Shown: piece after piece, positions 56,151 through 64,000 of the stretch
Layout: each line of letters opens with the position of its first letter
Position numbering within the stretch: position 1 is the stretch's first letter
NCBI GenBank assembly: GCA_033439265.1
Contig: JAVTVX010000035.1
Coordinates: forward strand, 10,256,001 to 10,320,000
Reading direction: 5' to 3'
DNA length: 64,000 nucleotides
DNA from: Dillenia suffruticosa
Lineage: Eukaryota > Streptophyta > Magnoliopsida > Dilleniales > Dilleniaceae
Program-made: the position numbers and the translations under genes
The notes under the pieces: model-generated
What the model saw: only the letters and a program-made list of their open reading frames with translations
The model's database searches: none
What the model was told of the DNA's origin: nothing

Positions 56151-57247
56151 CTCGAGTACAGACCCCAAGACGAGCGTATGAGTCAATAGACACCATACAC
56201 CAAAATCCGGGATCGCATCTCACTATTCGGACTATGATTCGGTTCACAAAAACCCACAAAAATCACATTTTTTGGCATAAAACCCTCAAAATTAGGAAAT
56301 TCCATTTTTAGGCAAGCCTACACACTGCCGAGAGGGTTCACGCACCATCAGACGTCTGAGGCGCGTCCCCACGCACCTAAAAGCACAGGGGAAGCCTTGG
56401 GGCACGTGTCAAACGCGTAGCACGTCAATCACGCGTTGCATGCATCCTTAGCACGTCAACGCACGTGCCAGACGTGCAGGGCATGGTTGCACGGACCACA
56501 TGGGTGCGACCCACCTGCCGGTTCGGGTTTCGGGTCTTGGTGCGGATCGGGCCATCGCGGATCGAATCTAGATCCGAGTCTGAACTGACCCGGACCGGAC
56601 TCTTCGATCTCATGTGCGTCTTTGCGTGTGAGATCCACGCGGCTGCCTCCTTACTACCACTCTCCTCTCGCGTGCGTGCATTGCACGCGCCTGCGGGTTT
56701 GGAACGTTTCTTCTCTGCCCGAATTCTCTGCAACCGGTTCTTTCGACCCGGTTGCTAGAAACCTCCATTTCCGACTGTATTTCCAACAGATTTCAACTGG
56801 TAAATTTATTGTGAACCTCCTTCATTTATCCTAACTCGATTTTATAAAGGATTAATGCTTGAACTAGTCAAATTGAACACCCAAAGTCACGGCCCTCGCA
56901 ACCAATTTCGGAAATCCCAGTTTCCGGCGACGACAATGTACAAAATATATATCAAAACTTAGATCAGCCCACGTAGAACACATATATGCTATTTGTTTAG
57001 ATCAATTCGTCCTTAAACACGACGAATTTAAGATTTAAAGGTCCGGTCAATATTTGAGCCGAAAACTTTAACCTCAGTTTTCATGGACCTAGAGTGCTCA
57101 AAAAATTCTATAAAAAATATATTCATGCTCTACTGATCATGGCAACTCAGTAGTGTTCTCGGATTCACGAAATTTATCCGTGATCCGAATCCTATATTTT
57201 ATGCCCTAAAATTCATTCCGAAAATTATTATTTTTTAATTTAGCCAA
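56151..57247 (-). other. Copia leader between primer site and gag
   Basis: About 1.1 kb. GC-rich at 56330-56760 with the word CACGTGCC/ACGCGT repeated, A/T-rich on both sides. The ORFs 56425-56733 and 56465-56758 overlap on opposite strands and are likely compositional. Confidence 0.5.
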
Positions 57248-57264
57248 CCTGACTCTAATACCAA
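57248..57264 (-). other. Copia primer binding site
   Basis: Minus-strand TTGGTATTAGAGTCAGG directly after the LTR end CCAACA resembles the initiator tRNA-Met complement TGGTATCAGAGC. Confidence 0.75.
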
Positions 57265-57286
57265 TGTTGGATTTTTAGGGTTCTCA
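57265..57286 (-). repeat. Copia 5' LTR stub
   Basis: Only 22 bp remain next to the primer site before the CACTA element begins. I could not find the rest of the LTR on the far side of the CACTA element, which lacks its right end. Confidence 0.65.
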
Positions 57287-57579
57287 CACTACAAAAAAAC
57301 AGATAATTTTAGCGATAGATAATTTTCTTCGATAAAATCTATTGCTAATTTAGAAACAAAAAATTATTCATCGCTAAATTAGCGACAAAAAAATTATCCG
57401 TTGCTAATTGAGCGACGGAAAAATTATCCATCGCTAATTTAGCAACAAAAAAAAGTTCGTCACTAAATTAAGACGAAAAATTATCCGTCCCTAATTTAGC
57501 GACGAATAAAAAAATCCATCGCTACATTAGCGACGGATTCTGAATCCGTCACTGATTCCAAATTCGTATGAATCCAAAA

Positions 57580-57905
57580 TGCCTAAGGAGCGCACGTGCC
57601 TGGACGGGCCCCTGCCCACTTGAGCCAACATTAGCCTGCAAGCCATGTGCCTGGACGGGCCCCCGCCCACCTGAGCCAGCACTAACCTACAAGCATGCCC
57701 GCCCGCCCGAGCCAGCACCCGCCTACAAGCGTGCCCACCCGTCTACAAGCGTGCCCACCCGCCTGGGCCAGCAGCCTCGCCCACCCGAGCCAGTACCCGC
57801 CTGCAAGCGTGCCCACCCGCCCGAGCCAGTACCCCCGCCCGCCCGAGCCAGCCCCCCCGCCTGCAAGCGCGCCCATCCACATGCCCGTTCCAGCGCCAGC
57901 CCTCA
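57580..57905. repeat. GC-rich minisatellite-like block
   Basis: Imperfect tandem units built on CCCGCCCGAGCCAGCACC and CCTGCAAGCGTGCCCACC, period about 35-40 bp, expanded relative to the related block at 18688-18895. ORFs here (57568-58002 and others) are compositional. Confidence 0.75.
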
Positions 57906-57920
57906 TTTAATTGTTGGAAA

Positions 57921-57953
57921 ATGCCTCCACTTTGCCTCCACTTTGCCTCCACT
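57921..57953. repeat. 11-bp tandem repeat, three copies
   Basis: TGCCTCCACTT repeated three times beside the tRNA-like module. The related element at 18650 has one to two copies (GGAGGCAGGAGGCAAAG in reverse). Confidence 0.7.
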
Positions 57954-58011
57954 GTGGTTCAAACTCCTGCACACACATAAACCTGTAAAAGCATTTAACT
58001 AGCAAGCCAAA
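57950..58011 (-). ncRNA. tRNA-like module in truncated CACTA
   Basis: Reverse-orientation copy of the 18578-18650 module: minus strand TTGGCTTGCTAG, then AGGAGTTTGAACCACAG. The B box is GTTTGAACC. It is weaker than the other copy. Confidence 0.4.
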
Positions 58012-59117
58012 TGTTAGTATGTATTATAAATTTTTTTTTACTTATTATCTTTCATTCACATTTTTCTAATAATAATAAAATAATATATAATAATAATTTA
58101 AAATAATAAATATAATAATTTTCTTTACTTATTATTTTTCCTTCACATTTGTCCAATAATAAAAAATAATATATAATAACAATTTAAAATAATAAATATA
58201 ATAAAATTTTTTTCCTTAAACCACCAACCTAAAATAATATTAATTAAAAATAATAAATATGATAATTTTTAATAAAATAAAAAATAATAAAATACTAATT
58301 TAAAATAAAATAATTAATTAATTAAAAAATATATTAATATTATATTTCGTTTTCTTCTTTTTTCTTTTCTTTTATTATTTTATTATTCTTTTTCATTTTT
58401 ATTTTTTTTTTGAATCCATAAAATAGTTTAAAAATCGATAACTGCCTAACCTAACCATCCGTGTCATCCGTATCATTATCTCCATTCTCCGAAAACTAAT
58501 GTTTGATCTACTTAGCAAATGAGATGGATCGTCAAATATGAATGTATCATCTATTATCTTCCTTGTCGAAAACAATGACAAATGAAGATAAATAATTGAA
58601 GTTTTAAATACAATAGAATTATATGAGAGAAGCGAACGGATATAGAAGATGAAAAACATAAATGGTGAACTCCACAACCGCAACTTATTTAAAATTGTTT
58701 ATTACAGATTTATTGAATTATTTATTATTGTAAATTCTCAGTTTGTTGAAAATTATAATATTTATTATATATTTAATTCAATTTTGTTATTCATAATTAG
58801 TTAAAACTGGGGACACGGTTGAATATATTTCCTAATAGAGTATAGAAAAAATTTAGTTACAAAATTAGTCTTAAATTTTGAAATATAAATAATAAATTAG
58901 CGATGAATTTAGCTATGAATGTTCTTTTTATGGTTAATTAGTAACGAATTTAGCTATAAATATTTTTTGTGGCTAATTAGTGACGAATTTAGTCACTAAT
59001 TTTAGAATTTGTTGCTAAATTTAGAGATAAATATTTTTTCGTGGTTAATTAGTGACAAATTTAACGATGAAAAATTTTTGTAGCTAATTAGTGACAAATT
59101 CATTGCTAAATGTCTTG

Positions 59118-59671
59118 AATTTTGAGAAGAAAATGCACAGTTCACACATGAAAAGTACAATAAGCATGAATAATTTCAACAAAAATGGAATCGGACCTAT
59201 TCAGTTTTCTAGTGCTGAATTTACTTAATTTTATGTTCACCAACACTTCTAGTATAATTTATAATTTACAATAGGATCAAACACATTACTTCAAAATTTA
59301 AAATTGTGTAAAGTCATTAAAATTTTATTGTGTTACCATGTTCATGTCATTTGATGTCTCGTATGGTTTGTGCCACAAGTTCATACCCATGCTTTATACT
59401 ACGTAGGCCTGTTAGGTCTCTTAAGGAATGCCACAAATAGGTTTCAATTCTTGTGATTGTATTATTTGTCAACCATTTAGTCTAAATCTTATGTAGAATG
59501 GTATTTTTATTATATCATATTTTTTGACATTATAACGCTACATGTGACTTATAAAAATGTTCTAAACATGTAGAATATTGAGTGGGGTTATATTACGACA
59601 TCAAGAATTTTAAACTCAAGGCTTCAATATTTAGAACCAACTACTTCATCTATAATTTCATAACTTAACAC
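59118..59671. other. Unassigned A/T-rich DNA
   Basis: Begins where the CACTA similarity ends and runs to the tandem duplication. No ORF, repeat or RNA I recognise. Confidence 0.4.
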
Positions 59672-61295
59672 TATTTCGTTTAAATAAAAGACAGCTAATC
59701 TATCAAGAAAAATTACTTTCACCAAAAAAGTAAATATATTAAAATAAGATGAGACAAGCTGAAATTGGAAATCTTAGTTCCGTGAACTGGCCCATAACCC
59801 CTGATTCAGTTTTCACCCTTTAAAATGGAATCAATTGGAAAATATACTGCCTCATTTTCTCCAAATTTAAACAAAACCAGAATAACTGAACCGAAGATGA
59901 GAGTCCTCTGAGCAATCAGGAGTGTCACGACGAGGATGGTAAATGGGGCTAAAATGGTTCATTCCCAACAAATTTAGCAATCATAAATGAAACCAACATA
60001 ATCCTAGTCATTTTTCACATCTTTACACACAAAAATGCTTGATTCCCTTTTCCTAATCCAAGAACAAATGCTCAATGAGTGGTGATTTTAGAAAATGCAT
60101 CATAAATTATTCACAGAAATTATAGAGGACACGAAGAATCAGAAAAAACCCAGTTCGATTAAATCCAAGAAAAAGGACAACAGGCAAGAAATGAAAATTT
60201 TGACTGGACAAGGCTGTCTTCAAATTTCCGTTCTATTAACAATTGTAATTTTTTTTCATGGACCAATCTTTCCATCAAATTTAAACATTCAAATGCTCAT
60301 AATTTCACGTCTTAAAAATTGATAGAGAGAGAGAGAGAGAAAGCCGGTGGAATGGAAGCGGGTCGGTTCAAGTTTGAAAGTACCGTCCGTACTACTAAAT
60401 TTCAATGAGACGAGACGTGGGTTTTTTTTTTCCAAATTATTATTATTTTAATAAAATATATTTAAATATTATTATTTTTTTTTTTGGTTTCATGAAGTAT
60501 TTCGTTTAAATAAAAAACAGCTAATCTCTACGAAGAAAATTACTTTCACCAAAAAAGTAAATATATTAAAATAAGATGAGACAAGCTGAAATTGGAAATC
60601 TTAGTTCCATGAACTGGCCCATAACCCCTGATTCAGTTTTCACCCTCTAAAATGGAATCAATTGGAAAATATACTGCCTCATTTTCTTCAAATTTAAACA
60701 AAACCAGAACAACTAAACCGAAGATGAGAGTCCTTTGAGCAATCAGGAGTGTCACGACGAGGATGGTAAATGGGCTAAAATGGTTCATTCCCAACAAATT
60801 TAGCAGTCATAAATGAAACCAATATAATCCTAGTCATTTTTCACATCTTTACACACAAAAATGCTTGAGTCCCTTTTCTAATCCAAGAACAATTGCTCAA
60901 TGAGAGGTGATTTTAGACAATGCATCACAAATTATTCACAGAAATTATAGAGGACATGAAGAATCAGAAAAAACCCAGTTCGATTAAATCCAAGAAAAAG
61001 GACAACAGGCGAGAAATGAAAATGACTGGACAAGGCTGTCTTCAAATTTCCGTTCTATTAACAATTGTAATTTTTTTTTCATGGACCAATCTTTGCATCA
61101 AATTTAAACATTCAAATGCTCAAAATTTCACGTCTTAAAATTTGAGAGAGAGAGAGAGAGCCGGTGGAATGGAAGCGGGTCGGTTCAAGTTTGAAAGTGC
61201 AATCCGTACTTCTGAATTTCAGTGAAACAAAACGTTGGGTTTTTTTTCAAATTATTATTATTTTTATTTAAATATTTTTTTTGTTTACCGAAGTA
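59672..61295. repeat. Tandem duplication, 826-bp period
   Basis: TATTTCGTTTAAATAAAA occurs at 59672 and 60498 and the two copies (59672-60497, 60498-about 61295) align throughout with only a few percent difference and small deletions. Each holds the same short ORF (60095-60322 and 60920-61138, starting MHHKLFTEIIED) and a (GA)n tract followed by GCCGGTGGAATGGAAGCGGG. The ORF is frameshifted near its end in copy 2 and belongs to no family I know. The GA-rich, GC-richer end resembles a plant gene leader, so a promoter region may have been duplicated. Confidence 0.85.
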
Positions 61296-61900
61296 TTGAT
61301 AGTGCAAAACCATTTTCGCACTCACGGTGTGTAAAATCACTGTTCCCCTACCCCCAACTCCTGCACCATAAATATATCCACTCCAATTCACATAACACCA
61401 CAACTTAAAATTGACCCTACTCCGATTTACAAAATTCCAAATTTTACTTTACTCCATACCAAAATACCACTAGCAATCCAGACCAAAACACCACAAGTAA
61501 TGCACGCCAACTTATAAAACAATAAAAAATCCACAATTATAATTCACGCTAAAAAACCATACTCCAAAATACAACCACTAAATAACCATTCTCCAAAATT
61601 CTACCAAATAATCATACTCCAAATATCAACAACCATACTCCACAATACAATATAACTTCATTACAACACATCCAAACTAAATACTGATAACACCAAACAC
61701 CAACAATATTTTCAAAAACAATCAAATACCAAACACACCCATAAATCAAAATATTTATAAATGTTGAAGTGAAATAAAAAAAATCATAAGAAAGAGACAA
61801 TAAAATAATAATAAATTTTTTTTATAAAAATTCAAATTAATGTATACAAAATTTAAATGTAATACGTATAAAATCCTAAACCTAAACTAAGTGTCGCAAG
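61296..61900. other. A/T-rich stretch with repeated CCA/ACTCCAAAAT words
   Basis: Low-complexity DNA with recurrent CATACTCCA, ACCAAA and CACAAC words on the plus strand. No gene or RNA is recognised. It lies downstream (minus sense) of the PMD pseudogene and may be its 3' flank. Confidence 0.4.
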
Positions 61901-61904
61901 GAGA

Positions 61905-63423
61905 TCATCCAGCATTACGTGACGGTTTATGTTTGACAAGAATACGAGCCGGCCTACCAGATGGAGATGAAGATATATCATCTAACCGTGTATCCTCATC
62001 AACCTCAGGAAATGCAATTATACTAACATCATCTAAATATCGACGATGATGACGCCGTTGCTTGTTAAGATTAAGTCGTGGAGTCTCAGTCGGTACTGTA
62101 TCATCAACATTGTCTCTAAACCCCAGACTTAGGGTCGGAGTCAGATAGGAAGATGACACAGGTATCTTCATCGGCACGTCATAAGTATCTAGCACCAAAA
62201 GTAGAAGGTATGTCCATCGGCTCATTCGGTGCAGAAGTCAAAGGACAGTAATTGTCAAATGGCACATGCTCGACAAATTGAAGTGCACGTCATGACGCAT
62301 CTCTACAATATCCAAATCTAAGATCTATTCCTTCCTCTGCAAGTATGTAAGATGCTGCTAAATACATGCGTAAAAACTCATAGCAATACAAAAGATGAAA
62401 AGAAATATTATGTAAATAATAAAATAGTATTAAACGGTGAACTTATTTTTACTTATGAGATACTCCATTTGCATCGCTTTGGACCGGAATCCTTGCTATT
62501 AACGATGCAAAGGGCTGGCAATCTATAAATGGGTGATCTGACGATACCACAACATATAATCAGCAGTCGTACTCGACTCATCGAAAATCTCAGCATCCTC
62601 TATGATGTGATATCTACGGTTATCCAACTATTGTAAGGGAACCACATGTATCCTAGTCCAATCGCTTCCATGTCTTTCGTGTCGATCAGTCCGATACAAC
62701 TCCTGGTTGGTCTGATAGGTAAAGGAACACGCTGCAGAAACCCTGAACTATCTCATAACTCTTTGAGAGAAATGATACTCTACGATCTCAAAACAAATAA
62801 GAGGGACATTGGCATGCCATATGTCACTGCCGATGAGGCAATAGGCAGGCAACACCGCAGATTGGCATATGAATATGACATCCAAATGAACTAAAAAGGA
62901 AGAAGAAAAATAATGTTAATTTGATCTACAATGATAGAAGTAGTTGGAAAAAATGAAATTTATACTCACCTCTATGTCTTCTATATGATCTAATTGATTC
63001 TGGTATGTCATACTAACAAACTGCCATATATGTACATAATTATGCGGAACATCCCAATTTTTTACAAATAAAACAATGTCAAGATGGAATTATACAAAAT
63101 CAATGGAATAAAGAAAAAATATGAATAAATGAAATAAACACTATGTATACAGATCCTCTAGGGCAGGAGGTAGGTGGTCAGTAGAAGGCATCCGATCAAT
63201 AGTATGACATCTGATGGGGTTAAAATTGGGCGCTCTCTCCCAAACCCAAAGTTGATAAAAGAAAAAATATTAAATAACTGATATAATATATGCAAAAAGT
63301 ATTATTAAATAAACAATAATAGATCAAATGGAGATAGAATACAGGTATAACCAAGATCGGACTACAAACATGTCTAACACCGTCTATAGAAACCCAACAC
63401 ATGGCTTTGTAAAGTGTCACCAA
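61905..63423 (-). pseudogene. Plant mobile domain (PMD, MAIN-like) gene fragment
   Basis: Minus-strand reading in order: TLYKAMCWVSIDGVRHVCSP then ILVI (63420-63350), an apparent intron, YQLWVWERAPNFNPIRCHTI (63250-63190), an intron, LPAYCLIGSDIWHANVPLIC, FEIVEYHFSQRVMRQFR (62850-62730), ADYMLWYRQITHL (62560-62530), then after an intron a tail with SGRPARILVKHKP (61905-62225). This is the PMD family (PF10536; compare LYRxLC...LLQLWxWER, PLICFxxVExHxPDRVxRQFG, Y..WYR), which occurs as host genes (MAIN, MAIL1) and inside transposons. The N-terminal half is missing, cut at the array junction at 63424, and a stop interrupts at about 62635. No MURA or other transposase is nearby. Confidence 0.82.
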
Positions 63424-64000
63424 CACCATTGAAGGTAAGATAGTCAAATGACGATAAAGTCAATCCCCCTACTATTGTGAACAGATATAATCATTGAAAC
63501 AAATAAAATCATTACTGCTATGTTCTTTCCCTTTCATATCAATGCAAACATCATGAAAGAAAGAAGGTCCTACTACTTGGCAGGCCCTTCCCCTCTACTA
63601 TTGTGAACAGATACTATTGTGAAAATGTCCTTTTTCACCTCTTTCATGTTAAACCACAGATAAAAGGTTTTGAAAGTTTCATTTTTGGTTTTACTCACTG
63701 TTTTCTTCACCTCTTTCTTGGCTACAATATACTTCTCTAAATTTTCCTCAATTATACTAGTGTAGAGCAATTTATAGACAATTCTTTTCACCATTACTTT
63801 CTCTTGTATTTCTTTTTTTCACCACCAAATTCTTTATTTAGAGGTACACGACATTTTTCTCAGCAAATACACTATTAACTATAGTTTTCACACGAAACGT
63901 TATCTCTTCTCATGCCATATTAATGTCACTATGTACTTCTCTTAAAGCTTGTTCTCCTGCTCTCACCATAAAATTGTTCAATTTTTCATCGTTTAAATTC
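63424..64000 (-). repeat. tRNA-Val/LINE tandem array, segment E
   Basis: Resumes at ACCATTGAAGGTAAG, the sequence immediately upstream of a tRNA copy whose body has been lost. The unit belongs to the same sub-family as the copies after 38600 (AATTTATAGACAATTCTTTTC). It runs off the window end. Confidence 0.88.
63573..64000 (-). pseudogene. RTE-type LINE pol fragment, last array unit
   Basis: The 73-codon ORF 63573-63794 reads YKLLYTSIIEENLEKYIVAK, KEVKKTVSKTKNETFKTFYL, NMKEVKKDIFTIVSVHNSRG. KKEVKKTVS and KKDIFTI are closer to the RTE family than most other copies. The upstream WWNLN portion is cut by the window edge. Confidence 0.72.

Larger units (their letters stand above)
47699..57286 (-). 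mobile_element. Degenerate Ty1/copia retrotransposon, minus strand, with nested solo LTR
   Basis: Read on the minus strand: 5' LTR stub (57286-57265), primer site TTGGTATTAGAGTCAGG (initiator tRNA-Met type), GC-rich leader, gag with zinc knuckle, integrase, RT, RNase H, purine tract, then the 3' LTR (51786-47699). The pol order with integrase before RT is diagnostic of copia. Many stops and shifts show it is dead. The 3' LTR contains a solo gypsy LTR and the 5' LTR is severed by a CACTA element 22 bp in. Confidence 0.88.
57287..59117 (-). mobile_element. Truncated CACTA transposon
   Basis: Begins CACTACAAAAAAACAG. Subterminal repeats (AGCGACAAAAAAATT, TCGCTAATTTAG) fill 57300-57570 and 58890-59115. 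Its interior (GC-rich repeat block, tRNA-like module, A/T tract 58020-58400) is the reverse complement of 18230-18890 in the 16549-19233 element. The right terminal repeat is missing: sequence similarity stops near TTCATTGCTAAA at about 59113 with no GTAGTG end. It is therefore a deleted copy. Confidence 0.85.

Noticed and set aside
59672..61295. Pair of LTRs flanking an element
   Set aside because: The copies are directly adjacent with no interior and lack TG...CA ends and target duplications; a plain tandem duplication fits.
1..64000. rRNA genes, organellar inserts or an intact viral genome
   Set aside because: No rRNA core motifs, plastid or mitochondrial gene order, or viral replication genes were seen on reading both strands. 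Absence is judged by eye only.

Overview
This is AT-rich plant nuclear DNA made almost entirely of repeats, most likely pericentromeric or other silent heterochromatin of a flowering plant. The evidence is Ty1/copia and Ty3/gypsy retrotransposons, four plant CACTA (En/Spm) transposon copies, an RTE-type LINE remnant, a plant mobile domain (PMD) gene fragment and plant tRNA-Val(CAC) sequences. I see no intact single-copy gene. The only candidate for an ordinary cellular protein is a 124-codon ORF at 46404-46778. The species cannot be named from the sequence.

The backbone (901-42430, a scrap at 43391-43530, and again 63424-64000) is a long direct tandem array of a unit of about 890-900 bp. Each unit carries, on the minus strand, a 74-nt tRNA-Val(CAC)-like gene, a spacer, and a fragment of LINE pol from between the endonuclease and reverse transcriptase domains. 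I place 23 tRNA-like copies plus one stub. About six still fold well or nearly so and keep pol III A and B boxes. The rest are decayed or deleted, and several have drifted anticodons.

Later insertions interrupt the array, and target-site duplications let them be placed. (1) A CACTA end at 1-900. (2) A pol-deleted, Athila-like gypsy element at 3086-9446, with two 1474-bp LTRs, a tRNA-Asp-type primer site and a gag remnant joined to the last part of integrase. (3) A non-autonomous CACTA at 16549-19233 (TSD TAA) with GC-rich islands and tRNA-like modules. (4) A 13.4-kb CACTA at 23044-36483 (TSD ACC) carrying a decayed TNP2-type transposase and a second Transposase_24-like gene. A 4466-bp solo gypsy LTR (28777-33242, TSD CAGAT) sits inside its coding region. 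(5) A patchwork from 42430 to 63423: a copia RT fragment (plus strand), unrecognised DNA, a minus-strand copia element (47699-57286) whose left LTR holds a 3075-bp solo gypsy LTR (47897-50971, TSD CACAA) and whose right LTR is cut by a truncated CACTA (57287 to about 59117), an 826-bp tandem duplication, and a PMD-domain pseudogene.

Nothing here works as an operon or pathway. The biology is a tRNA-bearing tandem repeat acting as a landing field for nested transposons. The most unusual part is the tRNA-Val/LINE composite array itself, followed by the cluster of CACTA insertions and one other junction at nearly the same place in different units.
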